Under the pieces are notes generated by a model. It had not been told where the DNA came from. It ran no database searches and saw only the letters and a list, made by a program, of their open reading frames with translations. Position numbers and translations under genes: made by a program. This document shows positions 24,121-35,234 of a stretch of 64,000 bases of DNA, in pieces; position 1 is the first letter of the stretch, and every line of letters starts with the position of its first letter. Source of the stretch: Sympetrum striolatum (Eukaryota > Arthropoda > Insecta > Odonata > Libellulidae). The DNA lies in contig OX388350.1 of the NCBI GenBank assembly GCA_947579665.1, forward strand, positions 86,447,152 through 86,511,151, read 5' to 3'.

Positions 24121-25542
24121 CTATATAATATTCTCTAGTTTATCTTCGAAATTTTGAAGTTTTTCAACTGTTAGGTTCAGAATTCGGCCTATATTGGCTC
24201 TTAATTGTGTGGGAATCTTGCTGTTTGACATTATCCTCTTTAATTGTGGCCTTAATAACTCCGCTGCAATGCATTTAATAAAATCGTACCTATTCAGATA
24301 CTTCTTGTCTTTTAGAGACTGCTGGAACACAAAAGAATTCACCAATGAAATGTCTAAAATCCTAAGAAACACTGCCATTGGCCATCTCCTTGTTCTTCGA
24401 CTAGATGAGTAGCTGCTGCACATTTTATGTAGTGTATCTACTCCACCCTTGATTGAATTATAGAAAGCTATAATTTCAGGTTTCATTGTCATGTCATCAG
24501 TGCTCTCTGTGGTGCATTGACGACACCAACCAAAGAGTCCTGTTTCTCTTTGGCACATGAGGAACTAGAGTCATGTTGCCGTATATCCATACAACGAGGA
24601 CCCTTTTGTGCCTTCTTTTGAAGGCCAGAACTCATTGGATATTTCCCTTTAATTTTTTCTTATCGTCCCGACATAGGTCAGTCCTTTCACCCTCAGCTTC
24701 TAAACCAGTTCAATTGAAGTGAACCAATTATCAGCTGTAATATTTCGATTGGAATGAAATATTGGCTCAGTGAGACGCGGAACTGATTGCGTAGGTTTCG
24801 AAGTCTTTTTGTCTTCCTCTGACAGACCTTTTCCGTTGGTACTTTTCTGTCGTACAAATAGGCATTATACAAATAGCTATTCGATGTATCCGTCAAACAC
24901 ATAATTTTGAGGCCATACTTAGCTGGCTTACTCAGGGTGTACATTTTAAATCGGCACCGACCCCTGAAGGCAATTAACATTTCGTCAATACAAGTTGTTG
25001 TGCCCAGTGAATAGCAACAATGAGAATTTTTTACGAAATGATTTAACAAATCAGAAATTGGTGCAACTGGGTCACTTTCGTACCGGACGATTCGGTCTTC
25101 ATGGTTATCAAACCGAAGACATAAAAGGAGAACAGCAAATCGTTGTCCATTCATTACTAAACGAAAAATTTCCTTTCCCATGCCATCTGCAGCAAAAGTA
25201 CTACTAATACCTTCATCGTTAGATTTAAATATTGCCGAATATATTAATAACTCAAGTAAAGCTCTTAATCCAACATAATCTAAATCTTGGATTTCTGGCC
25301 TACTCTGGTATACTTTTCTCATAACTTCTGAAGTTTGACATTTGTCCAACACAAAATTAAATTTATTATATCGTCGTCAAAAATAAGCGACCAAAAATGG
25401 AGAGGTTGCAGTTACCTATCTAGAGGTATAACAGATTGCTTCAAACCTGGTTTTTCCGCAATATTATGCAGACGAGTGTAAACGTTTCTCTTTGGCTCTT
25501 TAGAACTCTTATTTTCCCAGGCAATTGGTTTTCCTGCCGCCA
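24121..25542 (-). pseudogene. piggyBac-family transposase, inactivated
   Basis: piggyBac transposases are DDD recombinases that move DNA between TTAA sites. Reading from 25542 down: MAAGKPIAWENK and HNIAEKPG (N-terminal region), an in-frame stop, FWSLIFDDDIINLI, a frameshift, then a 219-residue open block (24693-25352) with ALLELLIYSAI, GKEIFRLVMNGQRF and CIDEMLIAFRGRCRF (first catalytic Asp), KPAKYGLKI, then ITADNWFTS (second Asp) followed by stops, and a 145-residue block (24121-24558) with FYNSIKGGVDTLHKMCSSYS. The third catalytic Asp is the D of GGVD; the fourth position (GGVDTLD in active relatives) is His. Several stops and frameshifts plus this substitution make it non-functional. The usual C-terminal cysteine-rich domain is not visible. 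Confidence 0.9.
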
Positions 25543-26286
25543 TATTTGCAAATTATTTTACAACGAAGATATATTTTAGAAAGAAACGAACTTACTGAAA
25601 AAATATAACTCACATGATTCGTCTTTCAAAAGATCCGTGTATGCGATCCGTGTAGCAAGATGATTACTTGGCAACGAATAGATCGAAACTAAAGAAAGCA
25701 GTTTGGGGAAAATCCGAGAAATACGTTTTCTTTCACATCTGGTCATGTACTGCTCGAACATTCGCCTCGGGTTTTCCCCAGGATCACTCCACCCTTTCCA
25801 TTGGGGGTCCATATTCCGCTGACAATATACTTCACTAAAGGTCATTCATCCCAGGCTAGGCACAAATGAGTAGTGGCAACAAAGAGAAATTCTCGCAGGA
25901 TTTTGTTATTCTGAGTTTGCTGCCACTTCGGTCGCATCCGTAGTAAGTGACATTCTAGTGTCAGAATCACAGCGAAATATAAAGACGAAAAATTCGGTTC
26001 CATACACATAAGGTGTTTTAATGCAAGTATGATTTAATATTTTTCTAAAAAGATTTTTATTGTTGGAGTTGATATTATAAAATAACCAAAACAATCAGTA
26101 TTATTTAGGACGACCTCAACATTAGCCTACTATCATAAAATCCATATATTTTGCCTAATTTATGCTTTTCAAATAGTAATAACAAAGAAATGTGAAAATA
26201 ATAAACAAATTTAATAAATAAAGTTAAATTTTGTAAGCCACCGTAATAATAGTCATCCATATTACGAATTGAGTTTTCCCGAATTA

Positions 26287-26498
26287 GTGACGTGCGGTCT
26301 CTCAGACCGCGCATGAAATTAAATCGCGACTTAATAGAAATACAAGTAAGATAAATGAAATCCGAAGAATTCTATATACTACGTAAAGGTATCTAAGAAG
26401 GTACCATAAATAACAGATTTGTTAAAAATCAAATAATTTTTTTATTCACAATAAAAAAATCGCTGCGGTCTCTCAGACCGCACGTCACTGGTTAAGGG
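26287..26498. mobile_element. piggyBac-type terminus with inverted palindromic motifs
   Basis: Read on the minus strand from TTAA at 26499-26502, the end is CCCTTAACCAGTGACGTGCG then GTCTGAGAGACCGC, a piggyBac-like terminus (TTAA target site, CCC start) with a subterminal palindrome. A second copy of GTGACGTGCGGTCT.TCAGACCGC lies in inverted orientation at 26287-26313, about 175 bp away. GCGGTCT/AGACCGC forms a 7-bp stem with a 3-nt loop in both. The pair may bound a small MITE, or be the terminal and subterminal motifs of the transposase-bearing relic upstream at 24121-25542. Confidence 0.6.
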
Positions 26499-26502
26499 TT
26501 AA

Positions 26503-27200
26503 GAATGATATTTTGCTAAAATTCTTAATATCAGAGGACTTTTGGAATACAGTGGACAGAGAAAAGTTCCCATTAAAAAAAAAAAGCGGCATATAAAATT
26601 CAATAATTTTTTGGTTCGACATATTTATGCGAATCATTATTTTCAAATATGAACTTAATAAAATCAAGATATAGATCTCGACTCACCAATGAGCAACTTT
26701 ATGATTGTTTGCTAACAGGATAATCGTCACTCTCTCCTAATTATGAGGCACTGGCCAATGATATGCAATGTCAAATATCACATTGACATATCAATATTAT
26801 ATTTTTTTATAAAATGTTTTCTTTGTATTTGTGTTTTTTGTTTACCTTGATCACGTTTTTAAATACATTTCTCTGAGTGTGTGTAATTTGAATAATAATT
26901 TTACTATTTTGAAAAATTTTTGTTTATTATTTATTAATAAATTATGAATATAAGAAAATAAATAATTGGAATGAGAAGTTATGGAAGGAGTTTGTCGATT
27001 AAAAATAGGTGGTGCCCGTCACCCTTACCGATATTTTAGAATGTGCTCTAGAGTACAAAAAGGTTGGGAACCCATGGTGTACATTATGATTATAAACTGA
27101 ATATAGGTAAAAGTGAAATTTTACCTGAATTTATCCTCGCATATTGATTTCGTTATACGTAGGGATTTTAAAATGTTATATTAATGTTTTCTACATAGAA
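26503..27200. other. AT-rich interval with a possible hAT end
   Basis: Non-coding A/T-rich DNA. At 27062-27079 GGTTGGGAACCCATGGTG resembles the right terminus of hAT-type MITEs (compare GGTTGGGAACCGGTG at 60238). No left terminus or 8-bp target duplication was found, so it may be a solo end. Confidence 0.35.
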
Positions 27201-28228
27201 GCACCAATGACTTCCAAAACATTCATGCTCTAAAGCGTCCGTATTGCTCCCTCTTTCGTCCCACCTTAGAATGTTTATGGTCCCCCAATCAGGCAACTTA
27301 TCAAGTTAAATTAGAAATCATTCAAAGAAGGTTCATCCGTTTGATTGAAATTAAACTACACTACCCAACTGATAATATTCCAAGATAATGTAAGAATTAG
27401 GGCTTCCATCCCTTCATCAACGTAGAAACCTTCAAGAATTATTGTTTCATTATAGATTAATCCATTCTGTTATTGATTGTCCTTATATTTTGCAAAGTGT
27501 TAATTTCAATGTTCCATCTTGTAAAACCAGAAAAACAAATTTATTTAATGTTAACTTTTACCGATATAATTACCTTTTTAGTTGTCTTATTGCAAGAATG
27601 ATGAGAAGAGCTATAATAACCTCCCATATTCTATAGATATCTTTTTCTTGTCATTGCATTATTCAATATAGCAATTCATTTACTATTTGAAAAGAAATGT
27701 AAATATTCTATGATATTAAGTTTGTTTTTATATTGAATCACTGTGATTTTTATAGCTATCTTGTGATATTAGTTTTAATATTTTTTTTTGGATCTTATTT
27801 TTATAACATCCCATACAAACAAATCTGCACTGTTGCTTTACTAAATGTGCACTGTAACTGGACTAAAATCTATGTTTAGCACTGTCACAGTGCAATTTTC
27901 TGTGCCAGACCATGGCAGCTGGACTTGGAGGAGAACTGTACTGTAAAAGTGCTGAATCACTGTGCTGGACCTGTGCTATGGCTCAAACTCCACTGTGACA
28001 GGGCTGGGTAACATGACTGGAACTGTTCTATGGCTATGGCAACTGCACTGTGACTGTGCTATAAATGCACTGTGACTGTTCTATAACTACACTGTGGTGT
28101 TTCAATTTAAGTACAGTCCCTTAGCACAGTTACAGTGCAGTTTTAGTAAAGTCGCAGCACAGATTTTTTTTGTATGGGATTGCATATTCTAAAATGGGCA
28201 CCTTGCTCGTTAAATAAATAAATAAATA
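27200..28228 (+). mobile_element. Degenerate non-LTR retrotransposon 3' end
   Basis: C-terminal reverse-transcriptase pieces: SLFRPTLECLWSPNQATYQ, LEIIQRRFIRLIEIKLHYP, then (27442-27636) FHYRLIHSVIDCPYILQSVN and FNVPSCKTRKTNLF, typical of the region after the thumb in CR1/Jockey-type elements. The 3' UTR is interrupted by a 373-bp MITE (27808-28180). The element ends with GGGCACCTTGCTCG, whose arms pair around CCT, and an AAATAAATAAATAAAT tail. 5' truncated and out of frame. Confidence 0.75.
27808..28180. mobile_element. 373-bp MITE nested in a LINE 3' UTR
   Basis: Terminal inverted repeats of about 38 bp: left ATCCCATACAAACAAATCTG then CACTG..GC.TTACTAAA; right, in reverse, ATCCCATACAAAAAAAATCT then GTGCTGCGACTTTACTAAA. 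The interior is built of CACTGTGACTGTGCTATAA-like units repeated several times. No coding frame. A target duplication is not clear. Confidence 0.85.
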
Positions 28229-29082
28229 CATTGGGTGGGAAAGCAAAGTGAGAAGCTCAAGAAACCCCTTGCATCAACGAAAGGGATACAGATAGAGATA
28301 TCCATGGAATGGTTTGATGAGATTATGGTTGAGTATGTAATTATATTCAGTATTTTCAGTATTTAACGTTGCTTGATTATTATCATTCATAACTTTAGCG
28401 GCCTATTTTGAAGGTTATGTACTCACCGCCGGGCACACAAAACCGTTTTCAATGAGCACAGCTCACCATCTAGAAGCTGACAGGGATGAGGGATTGGCAT
28501 TATGAATATATTGGTTGATTGCATGACATTCGTTCATTTATTAGAGATTCCGAAATTTGCATGCAGGTTTCATTGAAATAATATCTACGCGATTACAATA
28601 TTTTTGCTTGTCAGTGATGTAGCATATATGTAAGGAAAACTAGTTACATAAAAGCGAGAAAAACATGGCAATAACCCGAATGAGTTAATGCACGTAATTT
28701 CCCACTTCGGCCATTATTAAGGTGAAGGAATAATGTGATGAAGTGCAAAATGTTAATGTCCAAAGGAGTTTGAGGTGATGTCAATAATGATTTGTAAAAT
28801 CAATGAAAAATGAACTTTACCATTCAATTTCCATCGATTAAAGTCTTCGAGATAAATGTTTGCATCTGACGGTTGTTTTTAGAAGATTAAATACTAAGCC
28901 ACTGCCGCATATAAGCATACTCTTCTGCTAGGCACTATGATAAGACCGACTTTTAACTAAGACCCATTATCCATAATCCTACACATCTGCAAAACAAGAA
29001 ATGGTCAGAAATACACAGGACTAATTCAATGATCAATTATGAAAACAAAATTGATAACATACTTTACATTAACATTATCATG
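28229..29082. other. Interval without a recognised feature
   Basis: No open frame over 60 codons and no terminal repeats. It separates the LINE 3' end from the stop codon of the zinc-finger relic. Confidence 0.45.
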
Positions 29083-30389
29083 CTAACCACGGATTTCTTC
29101 CTCCACAATTTTAAGCTCAGCAACTTTCTCTGAGCTATCCAACCGTTCCAAAGCTGAAAGAAAAGTTTTTTGTGATGACTTAAAAAGTTTTATAGCTCTT
29201 ACAAGAGCTCACAATCATAAGCATCTACAAATTAATTATAATTATAAAACTCACCTATAGATTGAGTATCTTATGGCTCTGAAACAGACTCCTCTTCAGG
29301 TACTGACAGTCTTTCAATGATACACTTTTTGCAGTTGCCCATGGAATATTGGAAAGGATTCTCTCTCTTACTTCCCTGACTTTCATTACAAGTAGTTTCT
29401 ACAAGTGATCACTGCATTTAGATTCTTCCATTTTCTATTCTGAAACCAACATTTTCCTCAATCACCACATTCTCCTCTACCTCCACTAACCTCTTTGCTT
29501 CTTCAGGAATATTTGCCTCTCTTATTCCACCAGATCCTTCCTTTTCATCAATACCTGAAGTATTTCCTCAACTGAATTATTCGGCAACACTGACTTTAGA
29601 TCAACACTTCTGATCTGATAACTCTTGCTCAGAGCAAACAGGATTTTGAAGAGATGAACTCTTGGATGACATTTACAATTCGGAATTACCTAAATCACCA
29701 GAAATCTCACTTCCAACAGAATTTTCAACAATTAGTTCAGTGTACTTCTGGAAATAAATGATTCAGCAGCAGGGTGAGTATGTAAGTTCTTATTAACTGG
29801 ATAAATATTTCGATAGCATTTTCCTGTGGGGCTTTCTCCTGAAGTGATTCATTTTCAGGGCAATGATTGTCCACTGGACTGTGAACTAATATTTCACCTA
29901 CTACCTACACTACTATATTGCCATTAAATTAAAAGTATTGTCTCCTAATCCAGAAACTATATTTATCTATACTATAACAGGTTCAATTTTTCCTTTGGTA
30001 GCAAGATTTTGACGAAGTTATTTTATGTGGCAGTTGATTTGTCTTGTTGGAAAGGTATGCTTACCAAATGTCTTTCTTTGATGTGTCTCTTCATCCTGCT
30101 GTTTGATTCGAGGACATAATCACAATGTGGACAGTTGAAGCCGAAATTTGGTGCATGCGTATGAAGATGCATGCTTAAACGGTGCTTATTGGGCAATTTT
30201 TTCGCATACTAAACAGGACATAACTTCTGTATAAATGCTCATGTGCTGATGTAAATTGCATGCTTGAGAAAATGACTTACTACATATGGCACATGCATAA
30301 TCTTTTTGTTTTAAATGAACTACTTTTATATGCCCTCTCAAATTTTCTTCGTAGTTAAATTTTTGTCCACATACAGAGCAAGTGAAAAC
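29083..30389 (-). pseudogene. C2H2 zinc-finger protein, unprocessed pseudogene
   Basis: Minus strand. Exon 30065-30389 encodes fingers: CSVCGQKF...LRGHIKVVH; CAICSKSFSQACNLHQHMSIY (last His now Tyr); CLVCEK, a frameshift, then KHRLSMHLHTH; and CPHCDYVLESNSRMKRHIKERH, ending at a GTAAGC donor. Exon 29255-29747 starts after TTCCAG with KYTELIVENSVGSEISGD, then stops and frameshifts, an acidic linker (EEAKRLVEVEENVVIEENVG), PFQYSMGNCKKCIIERLSVP, another stop, and a GTGAGT donor. The last exon, 29083-29153, reads ALERLDSSEKVAELKIVEEE then IRG and stop. Splice phases agree between exons. Nuclear DNA-binding is the usual role of such proteins, but the specific gene is not identifiable. More exons may lie upstream. 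Confidence 0.72.
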
Positions 30390-30849
30390 CTAAATCATAA
30401 GTCATGTAATGAAATATTTTGTAGCCTTTTCCAGTACAAGACCAACTTTTCACCAAAATGCAATTTCTTTTCATTGCTCTTCATTATCGTCTACTTAATT
30501 GAATCATCCCTTTGCTTTAATGTCAATATTATAATGGAATCTTATTGTTACTTTTATGTATTGGGGTGCTTAGTATCTGAACAGCTCAATATTATAAGTT
30601 TCTGTGAAGTTCGCAATTGTAGATCCATTCAATAAATTCATAAGAATAAGCTTAATATCTGTGGAGTTTTTGCAAGTGAGGTGGTATATCTTTTCTCTAA
30701 ATGGATCATGTGTCTTCAGCAGCATTTCCCAGGTGTTTTCATTCACGAGCAAGGGAAAACCTAAAAAAAGAACAGTAGTTACGAGTAGGCATATACTTTA
30801 CAAGAACTAATAGGATAATACTTTACAAGAACTTTAAGGCTAATTGTTT

Positions 30850-30912
30850 GGTAAAGTTTCGGAAGAGGACCGTCAGGGTTTTATTTTTTTTAGCACTAGA
30901 AGTGGCCTTTTT
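30850..30912. repeat. 63-bp direct repeat, left copy
   Basis: GGTAAAGTTTCGGAAGAGGA then CCGTCAGGGTTTTATTTTTTTTAGCACTAG and AAGTGGCC is repeated almost exactly at 32282-32342, about 1.43 kb downstream. A CATTGCGCATT motif also follows both copies at slightly different distances. The interval between contains two palindromes and a foldback element. Confidence 0.8.
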
Positions 30913-31255
30913 TTGGTGATACTTCAGTGGAACATGTGTCAAACATTGCGCATTATATGCATACATATAAGTTGTGCTACGTACTCTATTTACCGCGATA
31001 AGTCACTTAATATGACGGAGGTACAGTAATGCCGTCCGGAGACCCTTTTTAAACCGTTAGTTACGGCCAGGGTTGTGCAAGTACTATCCTTGGCCAATAG
31101 AGGGGCCTGGAGCATATTAATCCCTTCCCCGCCGGCTAGATGGTGCTGGTGGCGCTTTCCCGAACGACGTCGCCAATTCCTTCTTACAGTCGGTTTACGT
31201 TGAAATGTTTTTATTTTGAAAGTAAATTAATATTAAACGTAATATTCGCGTATTA

Positions 31256-31345
31256 GGTAAATTTCTATAAGAGAAATTTACCGCGTATTATGTACTTTCT
31301 ATAAAAAAACGAGGTAAATTTCTAGTTTCAAACTAGAAATTTACC
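31256..31345. repeat. Two neighbouring palindromes sharing the same arm
   Basis: First: GGTAAATTTCT/AGAAATTTACC around a 5-nt ATAAG loop (31256-31282). Second: a perfect palindrome GGTAAATTTCTAGTTT/AAACTAGAAATTTACC with a single central C (31313-31345), 16-bp arms. Both start with GGTAAATTTCT and are separated by 30 bp. CGCGTATTA occurs just before the first and again between the two, suggesting duplication of a larger unit. Confidence 0.85.
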
Positions 31346-31915
31346 AAAAACGAAAACATTACATTTTCAAGTCATTATCAAAATTAAATAGGCACGGCAA
31401 TGAATTAAATCGCACAGAAAATTAATAGTTACATCGAGTTCACCTTCATTTGGTAGGTTACTGAAAGAAAAATAAAAGACGAAGAAAACCCCAGGAAATG
31501 TGCTGTAAATACAAAATTTTATTGATGTAAATTCTTTTAAAACATAGACATACATACATAGATACATTCCTTTACAACTGCAAATGACAATGAAAAATGT
31601 TTTCTATAGTTAAATACGAATGAAATCTGAACAAGTCTAAGAGAAGTAAAACGATTAGTTAAATTGAAAGTACAACCTATTCCCCATTCACTGATGAAAG
31701 AAGAAAAATGTATATTCACCATGAATAACGAATATTTTAGAGAGACTTCTTTTTACTACAAGTTTTTAGTACAACTAGAGGAATAAAGTTCTTTTAATTA
31801 CACTTCTCACTGTATTCAACAATCTATCTCGACCATGTATAGTTATCACATGCCTATAATCTGCATCAGGTTAGAAAAAACCATCAACCATCACTGGATA
31901 GACACAGATATTTGC

Positions 31916-32268
31916 AAAATTCGCTTTGTGTTATTAAAAAGATAGTCACCCTCTCATCCGGTTTGCAAGCTATAGTTGGTTTGCAAGCTCATTGGTTTTC
32001 CAAGGTTTTTTTTTTAAGAGAAATGATAACTTTTTATTAATAAAGATCATACAGTAAAGGGAACCTCGTACACCCAACTCAACCCATCCGCGTTTAGCCA
32101 CTTTTTTATCTTAAATATTAATTGATAAATAAATTAAATGAAAATATTAAATATTTAAATGAAAATTATGAAGAACCTTGGAAACCGAATTAGCTTGCAA
32201 ACCAACTATAGCTTGCAAACCGGACGAGAGGGTGACTATCTTTTTAATAACAGAAAGCGAATTTTTCC
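31916..32268. mobile_element. Foldback MITE with ~93-bp inverted arms
   Basis: The left arm, 31916-32007, runs from AAAATTCGCTTTGTGTTATT to CCAAGGTT. The right arm, 32174-32268, is its reverse complement with few mismatches. Both include GATAGTCACCCTCTC and two GGTTTGCAAGCT units. The spacer is about 165 bp of A/T-rich DNA. No coding frame. It lies just inside the right copy of the 63-bp direct repeat (32282-32342). Confidence 0.85.
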
Positions 32269-32281
32269 GAAAAGTAATGTG

Positions 32282-32342
32282 GGTAAAGTTTCGGAAGAGG
32301 ACCGTCAGGGTTTTATTTTTTAGCACTAGAAGTGGCCTTTTT
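32282..32342. repeat. 63-bp direct repeat, right copy
   Basis: Near-identical to 30850-30912; the main difference is two fewer T in the poly-T run. See the left copy for context. Confidence 0.8.
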
Positions 32343-34060
32343 ACCAATTGTTTTTTTCTGTTCTGCATTCTGTTTGTTAAGCAATAATTTCATGCATTGC
32401 GCATTCTTCTCGTGCGTTCACGGTGAACTTCCGAATCTATTAATTCTTTTGCCATTATCTCCTCAAAATCAGAGGAATGAAGAGTTAGGGGATGGCTTTC
32501 ATATTTCATTAATTTTTTTGAGGAAATTCCGTACGTGAACTTTCTAGAAATTTCCACTTCTTCCGCCTCTGTGAGGATATTATGTCATGCCTCTGAGATT
32601 AACAAGATCGGCTCACAACTTGGGGACAGAGAAGGTGTGAGGTGTCCGTTAAGGGTTGGGGAGGTTTGAGAAATCGGTAAACAGGGAAGGACAAAAGTCT
32701 CCGCGTTCTATGGGTATTCTCTATCGGAACCGACAGGGGTGTAATACGCGAGGGTTGATGGTTCCCTTGACCTCGAAGGACTCCACCTTCGATGACGTCT
32801 GGGCGACGAACCGATTGCACTAGAGAGAAATTCTCGGCTCTGGAAGCACTTACAGTGTTTAAGCAGGTTAAACAAAAGTTGTGGAAGTTTTGGAAATAAG
32901 CATATTAAGACGTTATTTCAAAATTTCATTTTTTTATTTACATTCAAACCGTGGCGACTTCCAGAAAATAATATCTGCTTTAATAGTCTCGTCATTACGT
33001 AGATAATGCTCATAATTGCACGTACTCGCCCATTTAACGAGGTAAAACAGACCGCAGTCCTATGTCACAATAATAAGTGCGGAACCTGATTTATCCAATC
33101 CGAAATATCAACATTTATTTATTTGTTTAAACAATTGCAATGTGGGAGTAGACAATTTCTCCGTTGTTGCATTCTCTTGAAATTTTACTTCTTTGTTTTC
33201 GGCGTATAGATTCGTATGGCTTTGCAGCACGATGACCTCTTATTTCCTTTTGGGTAAGGTAACTGACGTTTTGGCTGAAACATGTAACACTAGGGATAGT
33301 AAACTCTCTCAAAGGCGCTCTAATGAAGAATCGTTGCATGCAGGGAATCATACCGCGCTTCACTTTCCTTGTATCCACGGTTCTATCCAAGGCATCCAGA
33401 GTATGCTTGAAATATATGAGATACATAAGCCATAAAATTGCTGGAAAATTTCTGTTCTTCAAGTACCTGCGCAAAAAGTCGTGCGTGGAATGCCATTCAC
33501 TCTGTGCGCTCAGCTGCATACGCTTAAGAAATTCGCTGTAAGTGATTTAATATTTCGTATAACTGTCTGAAATTTAAGGAGTTCATTTTTTGCAAATGTA
33601 CTTCAGAGGTTCGTATCTCTATCCGCTCCATGTTGGACGTATCGATGATGCCACGACAACCACGGTATCTAGTTGGACCTCAGCTCCATTAAGCGGCATT
33701 TGTGCTTACTTCTTTCGCTTGGCAGTGTCTTCGAGGGAGTTCTACCGGATTTCAAAGGGCACCTTGACGGGCACGATGTGGAGGGAAGATTGAAGTAATG
33801 AATCTTAAAATCTTAGAGCCTACCTTATTATCATTTATGAATGAAGGAAGTACAAATAACCATACATCCAAGGAAAAAAATATTGATAATGCCTAATACC
33901 TATGCTGTATCTTCACATAAACCGAAGTTGATAGCAACAGAAGTATGTCATTGATTTATTCTACATGAAGCGCGAAAGTAACATGGAAACGGAGGAAATA
34001 ATTTTTATAAAATTAAAGGACAAGATAACATACGCAATAAACTTGAACAGAATATACGTA
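32343..34060. other. Interval without a recognised gene
   Basis: Locally more GC-rich around 32580-32830 and 33590-33790. Minus-strand frames at 32599-32820 (73 codons) and 33127-33519 (130 codons), and a plus-strand frame at 33590-33793, show no family I recognise, no splice logic and no conserved motif. I leave them unassigned. Confidence 0.4.
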
Positions 34061-34848
34061 GGTAGGGTACACTGGGTACGGTCGAAACATTTTAGAGTTT
34101 ATCGTCCATTGCATTGGGATTAGTTAAGCGAGTGATGAAGGAAATATATTACATTTAAGACCATATATCTGTTTACTAATGGGCAATGTTATTTTTGATC
34201 ACTGTATTCTATTTTATGTGTAAAATCAAATGTAAAAAAGTGTAATTTGTTTCAACCGTCCCCATGCCAGGGTCGGTTGAAACAGTGCCTGGGGTCAATT
34301 AAAACACACGCAAATAATACAAAATATAATAAATGAACATGTTTTATTCATCGTCTAATGACATTTTACGACTCGTAATGGCACAGTTGAACATCACAAA
34401 TATTTTTTTATTAATATTCTAGTCTTTCACGATACTTATAATCCAACATTATTTTTAATCAGCCTTCAAAGATTTATATTAAGTACAACTTAAATTAATT
34501 AATCAGATGTTGGTGGCGATTATTTTTTTGTAATGTTTGTATACTACTTGCTATTATATTTCTCAGAATTCAACAGCATTAATTATTAACTAGATTTTAG
34601 TTCTCCAGTTAAAAAAACACTTTGAGTAAAGCTTCAAAACATTATTTCTACAAACATCTACATTTTGATGCATAGATAAACAAATGACGAAACAAAACTT
34701 CAATACTTTTTGTTTAAGAGAATAAAATTCTTCAACTTCAATTAAAACTTTAGCACTTCAGCTATAAAATAGGGTAAGAAAAAACTATAGACTTATTATT
34801 TCTATAAAAATCAATATTTTAAACAAAAATACTTAAGTGGTTACGAGA

Positions 34849-35234
34849 TCATTCGGAATCACAATTGTGGCAAACATAACTAAGACTACCTTCTGTGCAC
34901 TCTTCATGCGCCCACATTTTAGTGCATTGTATCCATTTTTCCCTCGGTCTGCTTTCTGAATATGCTGACATACAAACAAAGCAGTAGCACTCCTCTCCTT
35001 CTGATGATGATGATCATTAATGTTAGTTTTTTTCCTGTTTGTAGCATTTCTTTTAGTATTTCCTACATCTAATCTTTTCTTAACTTGCTTAACTTTGATT
35101 CGTTTCAATCTCTTTTCATGTTCTCTTCTTATCTCTTCTTGTTCAGGTGTATCTGTGTAGATTGTAAATTTCCTGGTTTTTCGCCCACTGTTTGTTAATT
35201 TCCTTGGAGGAGCTTTTAAATTTGAAGCAAGCAC
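34849..35234 (-). pseudogene. pogo/Tigger-like transposase, C-terminal remnant
   Basis: The minus-strand frame begins LASNLKAPPRKLTNSGRKTR and continues with YTDTPEQEEIRREHEKRLKR, the basic linker seen after the DDE domain in psq-HTH/Tigger transposases (R+..+...TDTPEK). A frameshift near 34985 then gives REKWIQC..MWAHEECTEGS and YVCHNC, a PHD-like C-terminal cysteine cluster, and stop at 34849. The catalytic DDE core is missing, deleted or displaced by the two insertions to the right. Confidence 0.75.

Noticed and set aside
33127..33519. 130-codon minus-strand frame
   Set aside because: No recognisable family, and overlapping plus-strand frames of similar quality suggest chance.
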